From: Streptomyces sp. WM4235
GTDB taxonomy: Bacteria; Actinomycetota; Actinomycetes; Streptomycetales; Streptomycetaceae
NCBI RefSeq assembly: GCF_001279725.1
Contig: NZ_LGDE01000136.1
Span: 1 to 64,000 of the forward strand
Direction of reading: 5' to 3'
Length of the DNA: 64,000 nucleotides
Both the position numbers and the translations under genes were made by a program. Positions 26,083-34,252 of this stretch are shown here, in pieces (positions within the stretch are counted from its first letter, which is position 1; the number at the start of each line of letters is the position of its first letter). The notes under the pieces are model-generated. The model ran no database searches. It was given only the letters and a program-made list of their open reading frames with translations, and had not been told where the DNA came from.

Positions 26083-27300
26083 ATGCCGGACATCCTCGTC
26101 GTCGGCGGCGGCTTCGCCGGGGTCTGGGCGGCCGCGTCCGCCGTCCGCGCCCTCCGGGAGGCGGGCGCCCCCCACCACTCGGTCACCCTGGTCACCCCGG
26201 GGAACGACCTGGTGCTCAGGCCCCGGCTCCACGAGGCCGACCCGCACACCATGAGGGTCCCGCTCGACCGCGTCCTCGGCCCGATCGGGGTGGGGCGCGT
26301 CGCCGCGACCGTGACGGGAATCGACACCGTCGGGCGACGTGTCACCACCGCGGACACGGCCGGCCAAGAACTCGTCCTGCCCTACCGCCGGTTGATCCTG
26401 GCGTGCGGAAGCCGTCTGGTGCGGCCCGAGCTGCCCGGCGCCGACCTGCTCTTCGACGTCGACGACATCGACTCCGCCACCGCCCTGGACACCCACCTGC
26501 ACGGCCTGCCGGGCGAGCCCGTCGCACCGGGCCGCTTCACCGCCCTCGTCGTCGGCTCGGGCTTCACCGGCCTGGAGACCGCGACCGAACTCGTCGGCCG
26601 GCTCCGCGTGATCGCCGCACCCCACGGCGCCACCGCCGAGGTGCGGGTGGTCCTCGTGGAACGGGCCCCGGTACTCGCCCCCGGCCTCGGCCCCGGCCCC
26701 CGACCGGTGATCGTCGAGGCGCTGGAGCGGCTCGGCGTCGAAACCCGCCCGGCCACCACCCTGGAACGGGTGACCCCCGCCGGCGCCACCCTCTCGGACG
26801 GCGCCGTGCTGCCCACGCGCACCGTCGTGTGGACCGGCGGGGTCGTCGCGGCCCCGCTCACCGCGCTGGTCCCCGGCGCCCGCGACCCGATCGGACGCCT
26901 GGAGGTGGACGAGTTCCTCCGCGTCCCCGGCGCACCCGGGGTGTACGCGGCGGGGGACACCGCCGCCGCCCGGGCGGACCCTGACCACCTCGTGCTGCCG
27001 AGCTGCCAGTACGCCATCCCGCTCGGCAAACACGCCGGGCACAACGCCGCCGCGAGCCTGATCGGCCGGACGCCCGCACCGTTCCGCCCGGCTCCCCACG
27101 TCACCACCCTCGACCTGGGCGAGGCCGGCGCGGTGTCCACCACCGGCTGGGAGCGAACCGTACGGCTGACCGGCGCGGAGGCCAAGACCCTCAAGCGGAC
27201 CCTCACCGCGCAGTGGATCCGCCCCCCGCTGGACGACGCCGACGAACTGCTGCGCCAGGCGGACCCCGCCTTCCGCACCCGCCGCACCACACCCGCCTGA
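26083..27300 (+). CDS. NDH-2-like NAD(P)/FAD oxidoreductase
   Basis: A 405-residue two-dinucleotide-fold flavoprotein of the type II NADH dehydrogenase/Ndh family: ILVVGGGFAGVWAA at the N-terminus, LILACGSRLVRPELPG, ALVVGSGFTGLETATEL for NAD(P)H, and the FAD-binding GVYAAGDTAA. The C-terminal membrane-anchoring region is modest, so quinone reductase activity is likely but localisation is uncertain. It follows the small hypothetical gene by four bases. Confidence 0.85.
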   Translation: MPDILVVGGGFAGVWAAASAVRALREAGAPHHSVTLVTPGNDLVLRPRLHEADPHTMRVPLDRVLGPIGVGRVAATVTGIDTVGRRVTTADTAGQELVLPYRRLILACGSRLVRPELPGADLLFDVDDIDSATALDTHLHGLPGEPVAPGRFTALVVGSGFTGLETATELVGRLRVIAAPHGATAEVRVVLVERAPVLAPGLGPGPRPVIVEALERLGVETRPATTLERVTPAGATLSDGAVLPTRTVVWTGGVVAAPLTALVPGARDPIGRLEVDEFLRVPGAPGVYAAGDTAAARADPDHLVLPSCQYAIPLGKHAGHNAAASLIGRTPAPFRPAPHVTTLDLGEAGAVSTTGWERTVRLTGAEAKTLKRTLTAQWIRPPLDDADELLRQADPAFRTRRTTPA

Positions 27301-27310
27301 CCCATACCCA

Positions 27311-27360
27311 CCCGACCCACCGCACCGACCCGACCCACCGCACCGACCCGACCCACCACG
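27311..27360. repeat. 18-base tandem repeat, two and a half copies
   Basis: Identical 18-base units at 27311-27328 and 27329-27346 and a partial third unit from 27347, immediately downstream of the oxidoreductase stop codon. Function unknown; no gene overlaps it. Confidence 0.7.
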
Positions 27361-27414
27361 CCCGTCCCGATCCACCACACCCACCTCACCGTGCCCACCG
27401 GGGGAGCCATCCGC

Positions 27415-28944
27415 ATGATCAGCAGACGCACACTCATGAGAGCCGGCGCCGCGACCGGGGCCGCCGGCCTCCTCGCCTCCGGCACCGCCTTCGGGACCGC
27501 GGCCCTCGCCAGCGACCGCAGCGCCCCGTTCGCCCGCCTGCGCGAACGGCTGACCGGCCGACTGGTCCTGCCCCAGGACCCCACGTACGACCTGGCCAAA
27601 CAGCTCCAGATGGCCCGCTACGACGCGATCCGCCCCCAGGCCGTCGCCTACTGTGCCAACAGCGCCGACGTGGCCCACTGCGTCCGCTTCGCACAGGACC
27701 ACGGGCTCCACGCCGCCGTCCGCAGCGGCGGCCACAGCCAGGCCGGCTACTCGACCACCACCGGACTCGTCATCGATGTCTCCCGGCTGAGCAGCATCCG
27801 TCCCGGCCGCGACACCGTCCGCCTCGGCCCCGGCAGCCAGGGCGTCGACATCCTCAACACCCTGGCCCCCCTCGGCATCCAGCTCGGCTCCGGCACCTGC
27901 CCCACCGTGGCGATCGGGGGCTGGGTGCAGGGCGGCGGCCTCGGACTGACGGCGCGCGCCTTCGGCATGGGCAGCGACCGGCTCGTCTCCGCGCGCGTCG
28001 TCCTCGCCGACGGCTCGGTGGTCGACACCTCCGCCGCCGAGCACCCGGACCTGTACTGGGCCCTGCGCGGCGGCGGCGGAGGCAACTTCGGGGTGGTCAC
28101 CGACCTGGAACTGCGCCCCGTCGACGCGCCCTCGATGACCGTCTACACCCTCACCTACGACGGGGCCCACGCCGCCGACGTCCTGCTCGCCTGGCAGGAC
28201 TGGATGGCCGACGCGCCGCGCGAACTCGCCTCCGAGCTGTTCGTCATCCTCCCCGCGGACTCACCCGAGGGCACCGCCCCCACCGTCGTCGTCTCCGGCG
28301 CCCACGTCGGCGCCCTGGCCGCCGCGGACCGACACCTCGACCGGCTGATCGCCTCGGCGGGCCGCCCGACCACGAGCCGCGAGGCCGCTCAGCTCCCGTA
28401 CCAGCAGGCCATGATGAAGGTGTACGGCTGCGCCGACGCCACCGTCGAGGAATGCCACCGGATCGGCTACTCCCCGAGGGCCACGCTGCCCCGGGAGAGC
28501 TACGCCACCTACCGCAACGTGTACTTCGACCGGCGCTGGCCCCCGGCGACCGCCCAGGCCGCCCTCGCCGTCCTCCAGAGCGATCCGCGGCCGGGCCAGT
28601 TCCGCTTCCTGGGCCTGTTCTCGTACGGCGGCCGGATCAACGAGGTCGCCCCCGGCGCCACCGCGTTCGTCCACCGCGACGTGCTCTTCGAGGCGGGCTT
28701 CCAGGTCGGCCTCCCCGTCGGCGACCCCGCCGCGCAGGACCGCGAACGCGCCCAGGCCTGGGTCGACGGCGGCTACGCCACGCTGTACCCGCGCTCCAGC
28801 CGCCGTTCGTACCAGAACTACATGGACCCGGCGCTCACGAACTGGCGGGAGGCCTACTACGGCCGCAACTACGCCCGGCTGCGGAGCGTCAAGCGCGCCT
28901 ACGACCCGCACCGCTTCTTCCGCTTCGCCCAGGCCGTCGACTGA
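27415..28944 (+). CDS. Tat-exported FAD-linked oxidase (BBE type)
   Basis: A 509-residue FAD-binding oxidase of the berberine-bridge/6-hydroxynicotine oxidase group. It begins with a twin-arginine signal (SRRTLMRAGAATGAAGLLA) and a hydrophobic stretch. The FAD domain shows AVRSGGHSQAGYS, whose His is the usual site of covalent FAD attachment, then GTCPTVAIGGWVQGGGLG, where Cys is the second attachment point in bicovalent members. The BBE segment YYGRNYARLRSVKRAYDP is at the C-terminus. ATG 27415 is chosen because GGGGGAG lies just upstream. Substrate unknown; sugars, alkaloids and phenolics are oxidised by relatives. Confidence 0.9.
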   Translation: MISRRTLMRAGAATGAAGLLASGTAFGTAALASDRSAPFARLRERLTGRLVLPQDPTYDLAKQLQMARYDAIRPQAVAYCANSADVAHCVRFAQDHGLHAAVRSGGHSQAGYSTTTGLVIDVSRLSSIRPGRDTVRLGPGSQGVDILNTLAPLGIQLGSGTCPTVAIGGWVQGGGLGLTARAFGMGSDRLVSARVVLADGSVVDTSAAEHPDLYWALRGGGGGNFGVVTDLELRPVDAPSMTVYTLTYDGAHAADVLLAWQDWMADAPRELASELFVILPADSPEGTAPTVVVSGAHVGALAAADRHLDRLIASAGRPTTSREAAQLPYQQAMMKVYGCADATVEECHRIGYSPRATLPRESYATYRNVYFDRRWPPATAQAALAVLQSDPRPGQFRFLGLFSYGGRINEVAPGATAFVHRDVLFEAGFQVGLPVGDPAAQDRERAQAWVDGGYATLYPRSSRRSYQNYMDPALTNWREAYYGRNYARLRSVKRAYDPHRFFRFAQAVD

Positions 28945-28973
28945 CGGCGCCCCACCCCGGCCCGACCGGCCCA

Positions 28974-29008
28974 CCGGCACCGCCGCCCACCTCGCGCGGC
29001 GGTGCCGG
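28974..29008 (+). terminator. Hairpin terminator after the BBE oxidase
   Basis: Perfect 13-base arms (28974-28986 and 28996-29008) with a nine-base loop, between the oxidase and the permease. Confidence 0.75.
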
Positions 29009-29026
29009 GTGCGTGAGGATGCGTAC

Positions 29027-30535
29027 ATGGCCCAGGACGGCACGGCCGGCGGACCGGCGAGCGACATCCCGGAGGCGGGGCTCAAAGCCAACGCGATCGG
29101 CTTCCTCGACGCGCTCGTCATCGGCCTCAACTCCACCTCGCCCGCCTACTCGCTGGCCGCCGTCATCGGGCCGATCGTGGCACTGGCGGGGATCTACGCA
29201 CCCGGCGTGATGCTGGCGTCCTTCGTCCCCATGCTGCTGATCGCCGCCGCCTTCTACTACCTCAACAAGGTCGACCAGGACTGCGGGACCACCTTCTCGT
29301 GGGTCACCCGGGCCATGGGCCCGTGGGCCGGCTGGCTGGGCGGCTGGGCGATCGCCATGACCGGCGTGCTGGTCATCGGCTCCCTCGCCGACGTGGCCGT
29401 CCACTTCGGTCTGCTCGCCGCCGGCCTCGACGACTGGGCGACCGACCCCGTGATCCGACAGACCCTCACCGTCGTGGTGATCCTCGCCATGACGGCCGTC
29501 TGCGTCATCGGAACGGAGATGTCGGCGCGCCTCCAGGACGTGCTCATCATCGCCCAGGTCTTCTTCCTGCTGACCTTCGCGGTGGTCGCCCTCTACCGCG
29601 TCTACGCCGGCACCAGCACCCTCGACTCGATCGAACCGAGCATCGACTGGCTCAACCCGTTCGGCGCCGGCGGCGCCGCCCTCACCGGCGGACTGCTGCT
29701 CGGCGTCTTCATCTACTGGGGTTGGGAATCCGCGGTGAACCTCACCGAGGAGGTCGAGAACTCCGCCACCGCGCCCGGCAAGGCGGGCATCTGGTCCACC
29801 GTGGTGCTGCTGGTGACCTACCTGTCCGTGGGCTTCGCCGTCGTCGCCTACGCCGGAACCGCCTTCCTCGCCGAGAACGCGGGCGAGGAGGAGGCCGTCT
29901 TCGCGGTCCTCGCCCACGAGGTCATGGGCGGCCTGGACTGGGTGGTCCTCCTCGCCGTCTGCACCTCGGCCCTCGCCTCCACCCAGACCACGATCATCCC
30001 CGCCTCCCGCACCGCCCTGTCCATGGCCCGCCGCCACGCACTGCCTCCGGGGCTCGCCCACATCCACCCGCGGTTCCGCACCCCGGACGTCAGCACCTGG
30101 TGGGTCGCCGGCATCGCCATCGCCTGGTACCTCGTCGTCAACCAGATCAGCGAGAACGCCCTGCTCGACTCCCTCACGGCGCTGTCCCTGCTCATCGCCT
30201 TCTACTACGCGCTCACCGGCCTGGCCTGCGTGATCTACTACCGGCGCCACCTGACGGAGAGCCTGCACAACTTCCTGCTCATCGGTCTGGGCCCGCTGGT
30301 CGGCGCCGCACTGCTGTCCTGGCTGCTCGTGGAGTCGGTCGGCGACATGGCGAACCCGGCCAACTCGGCCGGCGGCGTCTCCTGGTTCGGACTGGGACCG
30401 CCGCTGGTCATCGGGATCGGGATCGCCGTCGTCGGCGTCCTCGTCATGTGCTTCTGGCGGCTCCGGGACGGCCGGTTCTGGCAGGAGCGACGCGGCGTCG
30501 CCGACCCCGCGCTCGTCCACGCCGAACAGCACTGA
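29027..30535 (+). CDS. APC-family amino acid permease
   Basis: A 502-residue permease of the amino acid-polyamine-organocation family with about twelve to fourteen hydrophobic segments. The helix 1 region GLNSTSPAYSLAAVIGPIV carries the substrate-binding pattern of the family, and FSWVTRAMGPWAGWLGG is a typical second-repeat segment. The ATG preceded by GAGGAT is taken over an upstream start. A small Usp gene follows after 15 bases, an arrangement often seen in actinomycetes. Substrate unknown. Confidence 0.87.
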   Translation: MAQDGTAGGPASDIPEAGLKANAIGFLDALVIGLNSTSPAYSLAAVIGPIVALAGIYAPGVMLASFVPMLLIAAAFYYLNKVDQDCGTTFSWVTRAMGPWAGWLGGWAIAMTGVLVIGSLADVAVHFGLLAAGLDDWATDPVIRQTLTVVVILAMTAVCVIGTEMSARLQDVLIIAQVFFLLTFAVVALYRVYAGTSTLDSIEPSIDWLNPFGAGGAALTGGLLLGVFIYWGWESAVNLTEEVENSATAPGKAGIWSTVVLLVTYLSVGFAVVAYAGTAFLAENAGEEEAVFAVLAHEVMGGLDWVVLLAVCTSALASTQTTIIPASRTALSMARRHALPPGLAHIHPRFRTPDVSTWWVAGIAIAWYLVVNQISENALLDSLTALSLLIAFYYALTGLACVIYYRRHLTESLHNFLLIGLGPLVGAALLSWLLVESVGDMANPANSAGGVSWFGLGPPLVIGIGIAVVGVLVMCFWRLRDGRFWQERRGVADPALVHAEQH

Positions 30536-30550
30536 GGCGGGAGGCCTCCC

Positions 30551-30967
30551 ATGTCCGTGGTCCTCGGGTACGACGAATCACCCGGCGCCGAACGCGCCCT
30601 GCGGGTGGCCCTGGAGGTGGCCGCCGCCTTCGGTGAACCCCTGGTGCTGGTCTACGGGGCGAACGCGCCCGGCGCCACCGGGGAGGAGTACCGGGCCCAC
30701 CGCGAAGCCGTCCGCCAGGCGGGCCGCAGCGCCCTCGCGCACGCCGTGGAGGCCGCCGACGAGGCCGGAGTCCCCTCGACGGTGGAGGTCGTCGACGACA
30801 AACCCGCCCAGGCCCTGCTCGACGCGGCCGAACGCCACCGGGCCCGGGTGATCATCGTCGGCACCTGGGGGGACAGCCCGATCCGCGGCGCCCTGCTCGG
30901 CTCCACCCCGCACAAGCTGCTGCACCTGTCGCCGGTCCCCGTGCTGTGTGTCCCGACGGAGCCGTGA
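30551..30967 (+). CDS. Universal stress protein (UspA family)
   Basis: A single 138-residue Usp domain. The ATP-binding signature appears near the C-terminus as IIVGTWGDSPIRGALLGST followed by SPVPVLCVP. It sits 15 bases after the permease and is probably translated from the same transcript. Single-domain ATP-binding Usp proteins often regulate a partner transporter (family knowledge, not shown here). Confidence 0.88.
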   Translation: MSVVLGYDESPGAERALRVALEVAAAFGEPLVLVYGANAPGATGEEYRAHREAVRQAGRSALAHAVEAADEAGVPSTVEVVDDKPAQALLDAAERHRARVIIVGTWGDSPIRGALLGSTPHKLLHLSPVPVLCVPTEP

Positions 30968-31012
30968 CGCCTCCGAATGTCCCGCCCGCGCCGGCCGTGC
31001 GACGCTGAAACC

Positions 31013-33100
31013 GTGCGAGCCCTGGAGGAACTCCGGACCGGCACCGGCGCCGTGCCGGCGGCCGCGCGCCGGTCCGTCCGGGTCACCCTCGCCGCCTGCC
31101 TCGCCTTCTACGGGCTGCTGTACGGCCTGGACCGGCCCGTCGGCGCCACTTACGCCCTCTTCGCCGCCGTCGCCCTGGCGGGCCTGTCCCGGATCCCCGG
31201 CACCGGCCGGCAGCGGTCCGTCGTCATCGTGCGGGTCCTGCCCGTGACCTGCGTGCTGGTGGTGATCGGCACCTTCCTCGCCGTGCGGACCTGGACCGCG
31301 GTCGCCGGCATGCTCGTCATCGGCTTCTGCCTGGCGTTCGCCGCCGCGGGCGGGCCCCGGCCGGCCGGCGCCGCCCCCGGCCTCCAGCTGATGTACATCC
31401 TGCCGAGCTTCCCGCCGTACGCCCCCGACGACCTCGCGGAGCGGCTGGGCGGCACCCTCGTGGGACTGGTCCTGCTGATCCTCGCCGAGCGGTACGTCCT
31501 GCCCGACCCGCGCGTCCCCGGCTACCGGGACCGGGCCGCCGACGCCGCCGTCGAGGCGGCCCGCTGCGCGGCCGACCTGGAACGCCGGCCCCACACCCTG
31601 CCCGCCGCCGAGGCCGAACGGTCCAAGGCCGTCGCCGAGACCCTGCGCCCCTCCATGGTCCCGGAGGCGGAACGGCCCGCCGGCCCCGGCGTACGGGAGC
31701 GGGGACTCGCCCACACCGGGCTCGCGGCCCGCACCCTGCTGGCCCGGCTCCGCAACCTGCCCGCGCCGGTGGCCGGGCTGCCCGCCCGAAAGCCCGGCCT
31801 GCGCGTCGTACGGGCCGTGCGGGAGTCGGCCGACGGCACCGCCGTCCTGCTGCGGGAGGGCAGCCGGCCCCCGACGGACTCCGCGCCCCTGTGGAGGCTG
31901 CGGGCCGAACTCGCCGACACCCCGATCTCGGAGCCGGGCTCCGGCCCCCGGCACGCCGCGCTGCTGGAGGTCGCCGACGCCGCGCTCGTCCTGCGCTCGG
32001 CGGCGGAACTCGCCGTGTACGGCCGGGCGGCCGGGCGGGAAGGCGACCCGGCGGACCGCTTCTGGTACGCCCGACAGAGCACGGCCCGACTGTGGTGGCA
32101 CCGGATCGCCGGGCACACCGGTCCGAGGTCCGTGCACTTCCAGAACGCCGTCCGGCTCGCCGTGGCCCTCGCCGTCGCCCGCACCGTGGCCGGGATCGAC
32201 TCGCTCCCGCACGGCTTCTGGGCGATGCTCGCCGTGGTCAGCCTGACCCGCACCACCGCCGTGGCCACCCGCGGCACCGTACGGACCGCCCTGATCGGCA
32301 CCAGCCTCGGCGCGCTCGCCGCCGGTACCGTGCTCGCGCTCGCGGGCGAGGCGACCACCGTCTACCAGGTCATGCTGCCGCCGCTGATGCTGGTCACGTT
32401 CATCGTCGGGCCGGTGAAGGGGGTCGGCTGGGCGCAGGCGATGTTCACCCTGGTCGTCGCCATGGTCTTCGCCCAACTGTCGCCCGTGACCTGGCAACTG
32501 GCCGAGGTCCGCTTCCTGGACGTGCTCATCGGCAGCGTGATCGGCATCGTCTGCGGCGTGTTGGCCTGGCCGCGCGGCGCCCACGACGAACTCCAGCGCG
32601 CGGTCGCCGAGTTGTTGCGGACCGCGGCGGACGACGTCGAGGTGACCACCCGTGACACGGGGGCGCCGCCCGGCCCCGAGGACATGCGGGTGCGGCACGC
32701 CCTGACCATGGCCGAGACGGCGTTCGCCCAGTACCAGGCCGAACGCCAACGGCCGGCCGCGCCCCACCAGGACTGGCAGGCCGCTCTGATGGTCGGCCAC
32801 CACGTGCTCTGGGGCTCCCGGCGGGTCCTCGACAGCCCCGACGGCCTGCCGCTCGGGCCGGTCGAGGCGGCCGGGATCCGGGAGTACGGAACCTGGGTCG
32901 CGGCCGGGTTGCGGGAGGCGGCCGACCGCTCCGGCGCCCCCAGGCCCCCGTCGGCGCCGCCGGAGCGGGCCCTGCGCCGTCCCGAACCGGCCACGGCCGC
33001 GCCCGTGTTCTTCGCGGCGATGGCCTGGCTCGACAACCTCACCGCCGACCTCGCGCTCCTGGACACGGACCCGTCCGCGCGGGTCGCCGCCGCCCGCTGA
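31013..33100 (+). CDS. FUSC-family membrane protein 1
   Basis: About 695 residues with two clusters of hydrophobic helices (residues about 20-160 and 380-520) separated by soluble regions, the layout of FUSC/YccS aromatic-acid efflux proteins. The second cluster contains PHGFWAMLAVVSLTRTTAVATRG, a characteristic FUSC_2 pattern. GTG 31013 is chosen; an upstream ATG-type start at 30977 is possible. A weak -10-like GACGCT six bases before the GTG hints at a leaderless mRNA. Substrate unknown. Confidence 0.82.
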   Translation: MRALEELRTGTGAVPAAARRSVRVTLAACLAFYGLLYGLDRPVGATYALFAAVALAGLSRIPGTGRQRSVVIVRVLPVTCVLVVIGTFLAVRTWTAVAGMLVIGFCLAFAAAGGPRPAGAAPGLQLMYILPSFPPYAPDDLAERLGGTLVGLVLLILAERYVLPDPRVPGYRDRAADAAVEAARCAADLERRPHTLPAAEAERSKAVAETLRPSMVPEAERPAGPGVRERGLAHTGLAARTLLARLRNLPAPVAGLPARKPGLRVVRAVRESADGTAVLLREGSRPPTDSAPLWRLRAELADTPISEPGSGPRHAALLEVADAALVLRSAAELAVYGRAAGREGDPADRFWYARQSTARLWWHRIAGHTGPRSVHFQNAVRLAVALAVARTVAGIDSLPHGFWAMLAVVSLTRTTAVATRGTVRTALIGTSLGALAAGTVLALAGEATTVYQVMLPPLMLVTFIVGPVKGVGWAQAMFTLVVAMVFAQLSPVTWQLAEVRFLDVLIGSVIGIVCGVLAWPRGAHDELQRAVAELLRTAADDVEVTTRDTGAPPGPEDMRVRHALTMAETAFAQYQAERQRPAAPHQDWQAALMVGHHVLWGSRRVLDSPDGLPLGPVEAAGIREYGTWVAAGLREAADRSGAPRPPSAPPERALRRPEPATAAPVFFAAMAWLDNLTADLALLDTDPSARVAAAR

Positions 33101-33159
33101 CGGCCCGGGTCGCGCCGTCCCCCTTGTCCCGGTCCCGCCGGCCCGCTGACGGCCCCGGT

Positions 33160-34119
33160 TCAGTCGAGGGCCGGGTGGACCTCCGGGTGGGCGTCCCACC
33201 AGGCCCGGTGGAAGGGGTGGTTGTCGATGTTGGCGAGGTACGAACCCGCCGCCGCGCGGTACAGGACGTCCGCCTGGAGCGCGGAGACCGAGGAGCGGTT
33301 CCAGGCCAGCCGGATGCGTCCGGTGATCGGGGTGCCGACCAGGGGGCGCATGACAGTGCCGTCCACGACGGGGGCCGTGGGCTGACTGAGCGCGATGGCG
33401 CGGCCCGCGGCGATCAGGTCGTGCCGCATCTTGCGGTCGATGATCCGATAGCGCAGTGACGGGACGAACCCCGCCTTCGCACAGGCCTCGATCAGCGCCT
33501 CGGGGCCGCCGTCGTCGTCCTCCACCAGGGTCATCCACTGCTCGTCGGCCAGTTCGGCCAGTTCGAGGTCCTCGCGTCGGGCCAACGGGTGCCGGGCGGA
33601 CATCCTGATGCAGAAGGGCTCCCTGGGGACCAGGGTCCGGGCCAGGACACCGCCGGGCAACGGAACCACGTGGTCGTTGACCTCGCCGTACACGATGACG
33701 TCGTAGCGGCCCGCGCCCAGCATGCGCACCAGGGCCGTCACCGAGTCCTCCAGGTCCACGGTGATCTCCCGCCCGGACAGGGCCAGATCGGTGCGCGCGA
33801 GCAGGCCGTCGAGCAGGACGAGCATGATGCAGCCGAGCCGCAGCGGATCGTCGGTCGACATGGCCCGGGTGTCGGCGCCGAGCGCGTCCATCTCGTTGAG
33901 GACGCGGCGTGCCTTGGCCAGCACGAACTGGCCCAGCGGGGTCGGTTCCACGCCGTGTCGGCCCCGGACGAAGAGTTCGCCGCCGGTGACCCGTTCGATC
34001 CTGCGCAACTGGGCCGAGAGCGCCGGCTGTGAGATGCCCAGCCGCCGCGCCGCGCCCCCCAGGCTGCCGGCCTCCGCGATCTCGCAGACGGCTTGCAGAT
34101 GTCTCAACTCCAACTGCAT
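33160..34119 (-). CDS. LysR-family transcriptional regulator
   Basis: A 319-residue LysR regulator: N-terminal winged helix (MQLELRHLQAVCEIAEAGSL, then AARRLGISQPALSAQLRRIE) and a periplasmic-binding-protein-like effector domain. It is divergent from the large secreted protease gene and probably controls it or itself through the ATAA-N8-TTAT element in between. The effector is unknown. Confidence 0.92.
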   Translation of the reverse strand: MQLELRHLQAVCEIAEAGSLGGAARRLGISQPALSAQLRRIERVTGGELFVRGRHGVEPTPLGQFVLAKARRVLNEMDALGADTRAMSTDDPLRLGCIMLVLLDGLLARTDLALSGREITVDLEDSVTALVRMLGAGRYDVIVYGEVNDHVVPLPGGVLARTLVPREPFCIRMSARHPLARREDLELAELADEQWMTLVEDDDGGPEALIEACAKAGFVPSLRYRIIDRKMRHDLIAAGRAIALSQPTAPVVDGTVMRPLVGTPITGRIRLAWNRSSVSALQADVLYRAAAGSYLANIDNHPFHRAWWDAHPEVHPALD

Positions 34120-34153
34120 CCGGGCAGCTTACGCAGGGTGACCCCACCGCACC

Positions 34154-34169
34154 ATAACGCGGGTCTTAT
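34154..34169. promoter_or_regulatory. Putative LysR box
   Basis: ATAACGCGGGTCTTAT, an AT-rich inverted repeat (ATAA/TTAT around eight bases) lying 35 bases upstream of the LysR start and about 84 bases before the protease start, where a LysR autoregulatory site is expected. Confidence 0.5.
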
Positions 34170-34252
34170 GCCGGCAGGGATGTCCCAATCTCGCCATGTC
34201 CACGCCCATACTCGGCGCAGCCAGACCCCCCACACACGATCGGAGTGGACTC

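Noticed and set aside
27311..27360. CRISPR-like or attachment-site repeat
   Set aside because: Units are adjacent without spacers, only two full copies, no cas or integrase gene.
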